Assembly: GCA_947371865.1 (NCBI GenBank)
Contig: CANBRH010000032.1
Location: 1-11,635 of the forward strand
DNA from: Actinomycetota bacterium
GTDB taxonomy: Bacteria; Actinomycetota; Actinomycetes; Nanopelagicales; Nanopelagicaceae
DNA: 11,635 nucleotides
Direction of reading: 5' to 3'
Shown here: positions 1-5,444 of the stretch, in pieces
How the letters are laid out: each line of letters starts with the position of its first letter
Numbering within the stretch: the stretch's first letter is position 1
Program-made: the position numbers and the translations under genes
Notes under the pieces: model-generated
Database searches by the model: none
What the model saw: only the letters and a program-made list of their open reading frames with translations
Told to the model about the DNA's origin: nothing

Positions 1-282
1 CGTCAGCAGAGCGCGAAGGACATCTGCAAAAATCATGACGTACTTCTGAGGCAGACGATCAGCCCAAACTCCACCTGCAAGAACAAGCAGGACGGAGGAG
101 AAAACGCGAGCGGCCAGGATGGTTCCTAATGTCGAAGCACTTCCACCGGCGTCAAGAACTGTTACCGCAAGTGCAACGGGAAAGGCTTGATATCCAATAA
201 CGATGAGAAGTCCAGAGACCCACAGTTGCCAGAATCCTTGATGGCTAAAAACAGAAGCGTCAAAAGGATTCTTCTTTGCCAT
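1..282 (-). CDS. MFS transporter, N-terminal fragment (cut by window edge)
   Basis: The first 94 residues of a membrane transporter of the major facilitator superfamily are read on the minus strand from an ATG at 282-280; the rest lies beyond position 1. After a short charged N-terminus (MAKKNPFDAS) come two hydrophobic segments, roughly residues 20-42 and 54-72. They are followed by the cytoplasmic loop motif GVWADRLPQK (71-80), which matches the MFS loop 2-3 signature (G-x-x-x-D-R-x-G/P-R/K-K/R). The sequence style resembles the EntS-like efflux group, but the substrate cannot be told from this part. The gene starts 16 bp after the clpP2 terminator, so it is probably a separate transcription unit. 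No strong Shine-Dalgarno is present; a TANNNT hexamer sits exactly 6 nt before the ATG, which fits a leaderless mRNA. Confidence 0.85.
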   Translation of the reverse strand, partial: MAKKNPFDASVFSHQGFWQLWVSGLLIVIGYQAFPVALAVTVLDAGGSASTLGTILAARVFSSVLLVLAGGVWADRLPQKYVMIFADVLRALLT

Positions 283-288
283 TACCTA

Positions 289-294
289 AGTTTA
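289..294 (-). promoter_or_regulatory. Possible -10 box for a leaderless MFS transcript
   Basis: On the minus strand the hexamer TAAACT (fits TANNNT) ends 6 nt before the ATG at 282, which would place the transcription start on the A of the start codon. No convincing -35 is seen, because the upstream DNA is the clpP2 terminator. The call rests on spacing and a degenerate motif only. Confidence 0.3.
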
Positions 295-297
295 GTC

Positions 298-328
298 AAA
301 AAAATAAGGCGCCGAAGCGCCTTATTTT
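298..328 (-). terminator. Intrinsic terminator of the clpP1-clpP2 transcript
   Basis: A perfect 12-bp inverted repeat (301-312 with 317-328) encloses four bases. Read on the minus strand it is a GC stem closed by C(TTCG)G, the extra-stable UUCG tetraloop, and it is followed by a run of seven T (304-298). It lies 24 bp after the clpP2 stop codon. The symmetric A/T flanks would also allow weaker action in the other direction. Confidence 0.92.
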
Positions 329-351
329 CAATACTTTCTAGTCTCGAGATT

Positions 352-987
352 CTACTTAGCGTTAGCCTTACGACTAGCGAAGACCTTGTCCACGATTCCG
401 TATTCGACTGCTTCAGCCGAGGTAAGAATCTTGTCGCGCTCGATATCTTTAGTGATCTCTTCAATGCTCTTGTTGGTGTGTTTCGCCAACATTTGCTCGA
501 GCAAGGTACGCATGCGCAAGATTTCACGTGCTTGAATCTCGATGTCGGAACCTTGTCCGCCACCTTCGCTGTATGGCTGGTGAATCAGAATGCGCGCATG
601 CTCGAGGGCATAACGCTTTCCTGGAGCACCACCGGCTAGCAAGACTGCAGCGGCAGATGCAGCTTGTCCCAAGCAGACAGTCATAACGTCTGGACGAACA
701 AATTGCATCGTGTCATAAATTGCCGTCAGCGCTGTGAAAGATCCACCAGGTGAGTTGATGTACATCATGATGTCGCGATCGGGATCCATAGATTCCAATG
801 TCAACAACTGAGCCATGACATCGTTAGCGATAGTGTCATCGATAGCTTGACCCAAGAAAATAATGCGCTCTTCAAACAACTTGGTATACGGATCGAGGCG
901 CTTGTAGCCATAGCTGGTGCGCTCTTCAATAGTTGGAAGAACGTAACGGCTGGAAAAATCGTTCATGGGATTCATCTCCATTTTCAT
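352..987 (-). CDS. clpP2: ATP-dependent Clp protease proteolytic subunit ClpP2
   Basis: This is one of the two ClpP subunits that in actinobacteria form a mixed ClpP1P2 tetradecamer. With the ClpX or ClpC1 ATPases it degrades unfolded and tagged proteins in the cytoplasm. The 211-residue product has the serine-protease triad Ser111 (GQAASAAAVL), His136 (ILIHQPY) and Asp185 (ERDKILTS). The spacing is identical to E. coli ClpP Ser98/His123/Asp172, offset by 13. The NSPGGS loop lies at 78-83. The ATG overlaps the clpP1 stop as ATGA, implying translational coupling. A second ATG at 966-964 (Met8) has a GGAG 9 nt upstream and yields MNDFSSRYVLP, closer to the usual ClpP2 N-terminus, so the true start may be there. 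ClpP propeptides are often removed, which blurs the question. The gene is the last of the operon before the terminator at 298-328. Confidence 0.95.
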   Translation of the reverse strand: MKMEMNPMNDFSSRYVLPTIEERTSYGYKRLDPYTKLFEERIIFLGQAIDDTIANDVMAQLLTLESMDPDRDIMMYINSPGGSFTALTAIYDTMQFVRPDVMTVCLGQAASAAAVLLAGGAPGKRYALEHARILIHQPYSEGGGQGSDIEIQAREILRMRTLLEQMLAKHTNKSIEEITKDIERDKILTSAEAVEYGIVDKVFASRKANAK

Positions 988-1595
988 GCTGTTCCACCGC
1001 TTCCTGAAACTTGGCTGGCTGAACGAACCACGTGATCTACGAAACCGTAGGTCTTGGCATCTTCGGCGTTAAACCAACGGTCGCGATCGGAATCGGTTTC
1101 GATCTGTTCAGCAGTTTGGCCAGTGTGGAAAGCAATGAGGTCGGCCATGTTCTTCTTGGTGAATGACATTTGCTCGGCCTGGATCTTGATATCTGATGCT
1201 GTTCCGCCGATGCCACCGGAAGGTTGGTGCATCATGATGCGTGCGTGTGGCAGCGCATAACGCTTGCCGGCTGCACCAGCACAGAGCAAGAACTGACCCA
1301 TCGAAGCTGCCAGACCCATCGCAACGGTGGCGACATCGTTCTTGACGAACTGCATGGTGTCGTAAATAGCCATTCCAGCAGAGATAGATCCGCCTGGTGA
1401 ATTGATGTAAAGGTAAATATCTTTCTCTGGATCCTCAGCTGCTAGGAGCAGAATCTGGGCACAGATGGCGTTGGCCATGGAATCTTCAACTACAGATCCT
1501 AGGAAGATGATTCGTTCTCTGAGCAGGCGTTGGTAAATATGGTCATCTAGACCGCCCATCGCAGAACCCGCAGAACCCGCGGTAATGATCTCCAC
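984..1595 (-). CDS. clpP1: ATP-dependent Clp protease proteolytic subunit ClpP1
   Basis: This is the partner subunit of ClpP2, read from GTG at 1595-1593 to give 203 residues. I chose this start because a perfect AGGAGG (1601-1606 on the complement) sits 5 nt upstream. An in-frame ATG at 1670 has no such site and would add 25 unlike residues, and the ATG at 1559 has none either. With this start the triad is Ser98 (GLAASMGQF), His123 (IMMHQPSGG) and Asp172 (SDRDRWF), the same numbers as E. coli ClpP. The stretches ERIIFLGS, INSPGGSISAGMAIYDTMQ and ADLIAFHTGQ are typical, and it resembles mycobacterial ClpP1 more than ClpP2. Downstream clpP2 overlaps by 4 bp, so the two should be made in equal amounts as a mixed complex requires. 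tig lies 141 bp upstream on the same strand. Confidence 0.95.
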   Translation of the reverse strand: MEIITAGSAGSAMGGLDDHIYQRLLRERIIFLGSVVEDSMANAICAQILLLAAEDPEKDIYLYINSPGGSISAGMAIYDTMQFVKNDVATVAMGLAASMGQFLLCAGAAGKRYALPHARIMMHQPSGGIGGTASDIKIQAEQMSFTKKNMADLIAFHTGQTAEQIETDSDRDRWFNAEDAKTYGFVDHVVRSASQVSGSGGTA

Positions 1596-1600
1596 TACTT

Positions 1601-1606
1601 CCTCCT
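1601..1606 (-). promoter_or_regulatory. Strong ribosome binding site that decides the clpP1 start
   Basis: The minus strand reads AGGAGG, fully complementary to the 16S rRNA tail, with 5 nt (AAGTA) before the GTG at 1595. It lies inside the longer open frame that begins at 1670, which argues against the longer start. Confidence 0.8.
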
Positions 1607-1656
1607 GGTCTTCCAGCAGATAGACGCCGGAAATCTGGTACGAATTAAATCGCTGT

Positions 1657-1684
1657 ATTGACCCTAACAACCTTTTCGGTCAAT
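1657..1684. repeat. Inverted repeat upstream of clpP1, possible operator
   Basis: ATTGACC (1657-1663) and GGTCAAT (1678-1684) are perfect 7-bp inverted arms separated by 14 bp, centred about 75 bp before the clpP1 GTG. The geometry suits a dimeric regulator or an RNA hairpin. On the minus strand TTGACC could also serve as a -35 box, but no good -10 follows at 16-18 bp. A TTTAAT further down could be a -10 with a poor -35. It does not match the ClgR consensus as I remember it. Confidence 0.35.
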
Positions 1685-1736
1685 TGCTTCCAGAAAAAAG
1701 CCTTTTTCTACCTCAGAGTGTTCGCCCTGAGAGAAG

Positions 1737-3047
1737 TTACTCTGAAGCGGCTTCGTCGCCTTCATCAGAATCGGCTGGTGCCTTCTGAGGAGCCAAAGCT
1801 TCCAGGTCAACGCTCTTTCCCGAGGTGGTAACAACCTTGACACGGGAGAGAACTCCGGCGAGCGCCTTGGCGCGAGTTACTTCAGCAACGATGGAGGTGA
1901 TCTGACCGGCTTCGGAAACTTCCTTAATGAATTGGTCTGGAGTCATGCGGTAACGATCTGCAGAACGGACCAAGTACTCGGTGAGTTCGTTCTCGTTGAC
2001 GACAACTTGTTCAGCCTTGACGATGGAGTCCAAAAGGATTTCCTGAGTCAATGAAGCAGTGACTTCCTCGATAACTTCGGCACGGTGCTTGTCATCTTCT
2101 AAACGACCTTCGCGCTCGAGGTGCTCGTGCACTTCGTCATCAATGATGTTGGTTGGAAGTGGAATATCAACAGTCTCTTTCAACTTTGCAATGAGCAAGT
2201 CGCGAGCATGGGTGCCTTGTTCAAGAGTCTTGATGCGCTCGAGACGAGTTGAAACGTCTGCACGCAATTCATCAAGAGTTTCGAATTCGCTGGCCAGAGC
2301 CGCGAAAGAATCATCGAGTTCTGGCAAGTCGCGATGCTTGACGACCTTGACGGTCACATCGATATCGCCAGATTCGCCTTCAGCCATTCCAACCAAAGGA
2401 GCATTGAAACGCTTTGATTCGCCAGCAGAAAGTCCTTGAAGTGCTTCGTCCAAACCATCGATCATGCGGTTGGTGCCAACTTCGTAGGAAATATCGTTGG
2501 CGGTTCCGCCATCAATCTCGGCGCCGTTAACTGAGGCAACCAAATCCAAGGTGACGAAGTCACCATCTTCAACGGCTTTCTCAACTGTGGTCAATGTTCC
2601 AAAGCGAGCGCGTAGTGCATCGATTTGCTCGGCAACTTCGGAATCGGCAACAACAACGTCATCAACGGTGATGGTGATTTCAGAGAAGTTAGGGAGGTCG
2701 AGTTCAGGGCGAACATCTACCTCAACAGTGAAAGACAACTTCTCGCGGTCTACGAGTTCAGTGATATCAACGTTAGGGCGACCAATGACGAGGACTTCGT
2801 GCTCGCGGGTAGCTTGGTTGTAGAAATCAGGAAGAGCGCCGTTAATTGCCTCATCCAAAATGGCAGCACGACCCACACGCTGTTCAACCATTGCTGATGG
2901 AACTTTGCCCTTGCGGAAACCAGGGATGTTGATGCGCTCGGAGAGTGACTTGAATGCGGCTTGAATGTAAGGATCGAGCTCGTCGAAGGTGACTTCAATC
3001 GAAAGTTTTACTCGGGTTTTAGAGAGGGTTTCGACGGCGCTTTTCAC
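1737..3047 (-). CDS. tig: Trigger factor, ribosome-bound chaperone and peptidyl-prolyl isomerase
   Basis: This chaperone binds at the ribosome exit tunnel and shields nascent chains, with prolyl isomerase activity. I read it from GTG at 3047-3045 (436 residues), where the protein opens VKSAVETLSKTRVKL as other trigger factors do. AAGGAG lies 4 nt upstream. An ATG 27 nt earlier adds an unlike stretch and lacks this site. The domains are: N-terminal ribosome-binding domain 1-115 with the signature GFRKGKVP at 43-50; FKBP-type domain about 155-240 (VEDGDFVTLDL, then IDGLDEALQGLSAGE); helical C-terminal arms about 245-410; and an acidic, Asp/Glu-rich tail after 415. Length is normal. It lies between tRNA-Pro (41 bp upstream) and clpP1 on the same strand, and no terminator separates it from either, so it may be cotranscribed with one or both. 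Confidence 0.96.
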   Translation of the reverse strand: MKSAVETLSKTRVKLSIEVTFDELDPYIQAAFKSLSERINIPGFRKGKVPSAMVEQRVGRAAILDEAINGALPDFYNQATREHEVLVIGRPNVDITELVDREKLSFTVEVDVRPELDLPNFSEITITVDDVVVADSEVAEQIDALRARFGTLTTVEKAVEDGDFVTLDLVASVNGAEIDGGTANDISYEVGTNRMIDGLDEALQGLSAGESKRFNAPLVGMAEGESGDIDVTVKVVKHRDLPELDDSFAALASEFETLDELRADVSTRLERIKTLEQGTHARDLLIAKLKETVDIPLPTNIIDDEVHEHLEREGRLEDDKHRAEVIEEVTASLTQEILLDSIVKAEQVVVNENELTEYLVRSADRYRMTPDQFIKEVSEAGQITSIVAEVTRAKALAGVLSRVKVVTTSGKSVDLEALAPQKAPADSDEGDEAASE

Positions 3048-3088
3048 AGTGCTCCTTTGGAGGTGAAGATTCAATGACCTGGTATTTC

Positions 3089-3164
3089 TGGTCGGGGCGG
3101 GGAGATTCGAACTCCCGGTCTCCTGCTCCCAAAGCAGGCGCGCTAGCCACTACGCTACGCCCCG
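3089..3164 (-). tRNA. tRNA-Pro (anticodon UGG)
   Basis: The minus strand folds as a complete cloverleaf of 73 nt plus an encoded CCA (3091-3089). The acceptor stem is CGGGGCG with CGCCCCG and the discriminator is A. The D stem is GCGT/GCGC, the anticodon stem CCTGC/GCAGG with loop TTTGGGA (anticodon TGG), and the T stem GGGAG/CTCCC with loop TTCGAAT. The variable loop is 5 nt. UGG reads all or most Pro codons by wobble. The 3' end is 41 bp before the tig start on the same strand. Confidence 0.97.
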
Positions 3165-3179
3165 CGGCGTAAGGTCAGA

Positions 3180-3185
3180 ATTCTA
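3180..3185 (-). promoter_or_regulatory. Putative -10 box for tRNA-Pro (and possibly tig)
   Basis: The minus strand reads TAGAAT, one mismatch from TATAAT, ending 15 nt before the mature 5' end of tRNA-Pro, so transcription would begin a few bases before the tRNA. The -35 region 17-18 nt further upstream is poor. Confidence 0.4.
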
Positions 3186-3201
3186 GGGGGTTAAATTCCC
3201 T

Positions 3202-3261
3202 TCTCCTAACCGAGGAGATACTCTAGGCCCCGCACGGTGTTGAACCTAAATCGAGTTCAAC
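3202..3261. repeat. Two inverted repeats between the divergent tRNA genes
   Basis: TCTCCT (3202-3207) and AGGAGA (3213-3218) are perfect arms around AACCG. GTTGAAC (3239-3245) and GTTCAAC (3255-3261) are perfect arms around a 9-base spacer. They lie in the 112-bp gap between tRNA-Pro and tRNA-Gly, where divergent promoters must sit. Their role is unknown; short arms such as these can arise by chance. Confidence 0.35.
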
Positions 3262-3276
3262 CCACGCGTGAAATAC

Positions 3277-3350
3277 GCGGGTGTAGCTCAATGGTAGAGC
3301 CCCAGCCTTCCAAGCTGGCCATGCCGGTTCGATCCCGGTCACCCGCTCCA
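3277..3350 (+). tRNA. tRNA-Gly (anticodon UCC)
   Basis: A complete cloverleaf of 71 nt plus an encoded CCA (3348-3350) is visible. The acceptor stem is GCGGGTG with CACCCGC and the discriminator is T. The D stem is GCTC/GAGC, the anticodon stem CCAGC/GCTGG with loop CTTCCAA (anticodon TCC), and the T stem GCCGG/CCGGT closes with a G-U pair. It reads GGA and, by wobble, GGG. The gene is divergent from tRNA-Pro, and its 3' end is only 9 bp from the stop codon of the convergent collagen-like gene. Confidence 0.97.
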
Positions 3351-3359
3351 GTTTGATGA

Positions 3360-4466
3360 TTATGAAATAAAGCCCACGAGTTGAATAGTAGCTCGGCCGT
3401 TGTAGGTCACCCCATCTGCACCAGTTTCTCCATATCCGTCAATTGCAGCAACCGACAAAGTGGCACTTGAAGTTGGAGTGATCGTTCCTTCAATCACATA
3501 CGAGTAACGATTAAAGATGTCTGAACCCGAATTGGCGAAGTAGGAATAAGACGATGAAATCGCAAACACAAGTGTCGATGGCTCACTTGAGCGAAGTACC
3601 AAGCCCAACTTTTGCTGGGTGGCCGAAAGATTTGCTCTACGACCGTAAACAATGATGGTGAATTTGTAGTGCTGATTTGCAACAAGGGTTCCAAACGCTG
3701 AACTAGAAGATTCGGTTCCCCCAGCTGATGTTTGAAGTAACCAGGAAGGGATGGCAACCGATTGCACATTGGATGGTCCCGCAGGACCCGTGGCGCCTTG
3801 CGCACCCGCTGCTCCGTTTGTACCGGCAGCACCTTGAGGTCCTTGAGGACCTTGAGGACCGGTGGCGCCAACTGAACCAGCTGGACCTGTTGCACCTTGG
3901 GCGCCGGCGGGGCCGGTGGCTCCCGCGAGCCCGGCAGCTCCAGCAGCGCCAGTCGCTCCAGGGGCACCCGAAGCACCTTCAGGGCCAGTTTTTCCGGTAG
4001 GGCCGGCGGGGCCAGTGTCACCCTTTTCGCCTTTGTCACCGCGAAGGCCTTGGACTCCTTGCGGACCTTGCGGTCCCTGTAAACCTTGAACTCCGCGCTC
4101 GCCCTGTGGGCCCGCTTGGGTGGACCCGGTTGTGGCGACAATCTTTTCGCCTGCTTTTCCGGCGGTTCCTGCAGGACCTTTGAGGCTTACTGGTGAAGGC
4201 CATTTTCCAGCCGCTTTAGGTCCGTAGATGTTGAAGGTTTTGGTATCTAAGTAGAAATCTCCGTTTGCGCCCAAGGTATTTGCGGGCTTTCCTTGGCCAT
4301 TCAGAATCGTATTTGGGACGACGACTGAGGCTACGCGCCCGGACTTTGCAGGGGCGCTTTTGGTAGCCGAACCTGCGGCTACGGCTGAAGGGATGGACTC
4401 CATGATGGCGAGTCCGAGAATTGCTTGAACAAGTGTGACTGTTGTGATCGAAGGTTTTAGCTTCAT
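3360..4466 (-). CDS. Secreted collagen-like protein with Gly-X-Y stalk and beta-rich head
   Basis: A 368-residue exported protein, probably a trimeric extracellular fibre. Residues 1-31 form a signal peptide (Lys-containing start, hydrophobic core, AVAA before the likely cleavage). Residues 68-100 carry GDFYLDTKTFNIYGPK and a Trp-Pro segment leading into LKGPAG, a linker seen ahead of collagen domains in many bacterial proteins. From Gly119 to Ser232 there are 38 uninterrupted Gly-X-Y triplets. Charged triplets are near the start (GERG, LRGDKGEKGD, with an RGD and the helix-stabilising KGE/KGD arrangement); the rest is rich in GAT, GPA, GAA and GPQ. Residues 233-368 are Ser/Thr/Tyr-rich with alternating hydrophobics, consistent with a beta-sandwich trimerisation or binding head. 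I see no LPXTG, membrane anchor or S-layer motif. ATG at 4466 has GGAG 8 nt upstream. Ligand unknown. Confidence 0.88.
   Translation of the reverse strand: MKLKPSITTVTLVQAILGLAIMESIPSAVAAGSATKSAPAKSGRVASVVVPNTILNGQGKPANTLGANGDFYLDTKTFNIYGPKAAGKWPSPVSLKGPAGTAGKAGEKIVATTGSTQAGPQGERGVQGLQGPQGPQGVQGLRGDKGEKGDTGPAGPTGKTGPEGASGAPGATGAAGAAGLAGATGPAGAQGATGPAGSVGATGPQGPQGPQGAAGTNGAAGAQGATGPAGPSNVQSVAIPSWLLQTSAGGTESSSSAFGTLVANQHYKFTIIVYGRRANLSATQQKLGLVLRSSEPSTLVFAISSSYSYFANSGSDIFNRYSYVIEGTITPTSSATLSVAAIDGYGETGADGVTYNGRATIQLVGFIS
3832..3858. repeat. Tandem 9-bp repeat in the collagen stalk
   Basis: Three adjacent copies of CCTTGAGGT/A (3832-3840, 3841-3849, 3850-3858) encode Gly-Pro-Gln three times on the minus strand. 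A related pair of CCTTGCGG units lies near 4053-4070. Units are multiples of three, so slippage would change stalk length without breaking the frame. Confidence 0.75.
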
Positions 4467-4486
4467 TTCGTTTTCTCCACAGAGGG

Positions 4487-4509
4487 ACGGGGAGCCCGTA
4501 AAAGGGGCT
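4487..4509 (-). promoter_or_regulatory. Two mutually exclusive hairpins in the collagen gene leader
   Basis: ACGGG (4487-4491) pairs with CCCGT (4495-4499), and AGCCC (4493-4497) pairs with GGGCT (4505-4509). The two hairpins share the CCC at 4495-4497, so only one can form at a time. They lie 21-43 nt upstream of the ATG and do not cover the GGAG site (4478-4475). A regulatory role is conjecture. Confidence 0.3.
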
Positions 4510-4523
4510 ATTTACGCTTATTT

Positions 4524-4570
4524 TTGTGGATTTTTCATCAAAATCAAGATGAGAAATATCATCTCCACAA
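4524..4570. repeat. Nested inverted repeats forming a possible three-way junction
   Basis: The outer arms TTGTG (4524-4528) and CACAA (4566-4570) enclose two perfect 6-bp hairpins: GATTTT/AAAATC (4529-4534 with 4540-4545, loop TCATC) and AGATGA/TCATCT (4547-4552 with 4559-4564, loop GAAATA). Only A4546 and C4565 are left unpaired at the junction. The same fold is possible on either strand. It is 58-104 bp upstream of the collagen ATG, where it could instead be a compound operator. Confidence 0.45.
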
Positions 4571-4592
4571 GGGTGAAGAATCGGAGAATAAT
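4564..4592 (+). promoter_or_regulatory. Weak promoter candidate for the Ala-rich secreted protein
   Basis: TCCACA (4564-4569) and AATAAT (4587-4592) are separated by 17 bp, with four and five matches to the sigma70-type hexamers. This would start a transcript near 4599 with a leader of about 175 nt containing the hairpins downstream. The call is motif-based only. Confidence 0.3.
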
Positions 4593-4631
4593 TAGTTCTT
4601 TCTATTTCAAAATGCCTCCTTGAAGGCAAAA

Positions 4632-4685
4632 AACTCTCACCTGGCTCTCAGGTGGATTGGCCGTCCTACTCAGCAAGGAAGAGTT
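4632..4685 (+). ncRNA. Possible structured leader element (closing stem plus internal hairpins)
   Basis: AACTCT (4632-4637) pairs with AGAGTT (4680-4685). Stacked directly inside is CACCTG/CAGGTG (4638-4643 with 4649-4654, loop GCTCT). A third short pairing, GGAT/GTCC, can form in the remaining part. CAGGTG could alternatively pair with a second CACCTG at 4711-4716, which would break the element. It matches no riboswitch class I recognise. Confidence 0.3.
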
Positions 4686-4774
4686 ATCTACAACTATTCA
4701 AGTGTGAGGGCACCTGATAAATGTTTAACCAGGTCGGGAAGTCAAATACTCGACATCCACTCGAAGGGAACGTC

Positions 4775-5410
4775 ATGAAGAAGAACAAACTCGCAGCACT
4801 CGGTGTCGCTGCCGCTCTAACTCTTGGTTCAGTTTCTGTCGCAACTGCTGCAGTTACCGCACCACCAACCGCCCCTATGGGTGGAGGACATCAAGAAGGC
4901 ATGGAAGGCGATCACGGTCCTGCACAGGGTCTTGCTCAACTGAAGACAGTTTTGGCCGCACTTGTTACTAAGGGCACTATTACTCAGGTTCAATCAGATG
5001 CGATCGTTGCAGCACTTGCTGCTTCTGCTCCAACTCCCCCAGCAAAGATGCCGATGATGGCCGATAACTCAGCCGCTCGTGATGCTCTCGTTCTGAAGAC
5101 GCTCGGAATCACTGCCGCAGATCTCAAGGCTGCTCGCGCAGCTGGCAAGACCTTGGCTCAAATCGATCCAACCAAGACCGCAGCTTTGACTGCAGCCCTT
5201 GTTGCTCTCGAGAACACAAATATTGATGCAGCCGTGACCGCTGGAAAGATCACTGCCGCTCAAGCAACAACTCTCAAGGCAGGCGTTGCCGCACGAGTTG
5301 CTGCATTCGTTAATCAAGCCGCTCCTGTACGCGGACTTGGTGATGGAAAAGGAATGGGTCCAAAGACCGTTGTTCCAAAAGTTAAGGCTTCTCCAACTGC
5401 AAAGGCTTAA
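4775..5410 (+). CDS. Secreted Ala-rich helical protein of unknown function
   Basis: A 211-residue exported protein, read from ATG at 4775 because AAGGGA lies 6 nt upstream and the product then opens with a textbook signal peptide (MKKNK, hydrophobic 6-20, ATAA before cleavage near residue 26). A His/Gly/Met-rich stretch follows (MGGGHQEGMEGDHG, 35-48). Two similar helix-turn-helix segments follow: 59-80 (VTKGTITQVQSDAI core) and 150-171 (VTAGKITAAQATTL core). Between them is LGITAADLKAARAAGKTLAQID (110-131). This resembles the short repeats of small actinobacterial and Bacillus secreted proteins of the DUF2680 kind, whose role is unknown; that link is from memory. The tail after 181 is Lys/Pro/Gly-rich with no anchor. 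It is divergent from the collagen-like gene and followed by a strong terminator, so it is probably monocistronic. Confidence 0.85.
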   Translation: MKKNKLAALGVAAALTLGSVSVATAAVTAPPTAPMGGGHQEGMEGDHGPAQGLAQLKTVLAALVTKGTITQVQSDAIVAALAASAPTPPAKMPMMADNSAARDALVLKTLGITAADLKAARAAGKTLAQIDPTKTAALTAALVALENTNIDAAVTAGKITAAQATTLKAGVAARVAAFVNQAAPVRGLGDGKGMGPKTVVPKVKASPTAKA

Positions 5411-5444
5411 TCTCCTTGGGTCTGTGCAGTACTAAGTAAGTAAG

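Larger units (their letters stand above)
4467..4774. other. 308-bp divergent intergenic region rich in inverted repeats
   Basis: This region separates the divergently transcribed collagen-like gene and the Ala-rich secreted protein, so it must hold both promoters. It is AT-rich from about 4500 to 4635. It carries inverted repeats at 4487-4509, 4524-4570, 4613-4628 (TGCCT/AGGCA), 4632-4685 and 4712-4734 (ACCTG/CAGGT). No convincing coding frame is seen. An in-frame ATG at 4721 would extend the downstream protein by 18 residues, but it lacks a Shine-Dalgarno and would put a non-signal sequence before a clear signal peptide. Confidence 0.6.

Noticed and set aside
187..639. 150-codon plus-strand open frame spanning the MFS start, terminator and clpP2 end
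   Set aside because: It runs antisense through two well-supported genes and a terminator, and its product resembles nothing.
1596..1670. 25-residue N-terminal extension of ClpP1 from an upstream ATG
   Set aside because: It has no ribosome site at 1670, the extension is unlike ClpP N-termini, and a perfect AGGAGG with GTG lies downstream.
1700..1736. ClgR-type operator or a terminator between tig and clpP1
   Set aside because: GTTCGC occurs on the plus strand but without the second half-site I would expect. The nearby hairpin (about 1711-1730) lacks a T tract on the minus strand, so it is not a convincing terminator.
3048..3074. Nine-residue N-terminal extension of trigger factor from an upstream ATG
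   Set aside because: The GTG at 3047 gives the standard trigger factor N-terminus and has AAGGAG just upstream.
3862..4089. Proline/alanine-rich open frame on the plus strand opposite the collagen-like gene
   Set aside because: It is the complement of the Gly-X-Y coding repeat; regular GGN codons give a stop-free Pro-rich antisense frame. It has no ribosome site or separate support.
4721..4774. 18-residue extension of the Ala-rich secreted protein from ATG 4721
   Set aside because: It would bury the signal peptide behind a polar segment; the ATG at 4775 has a good ribosome site.
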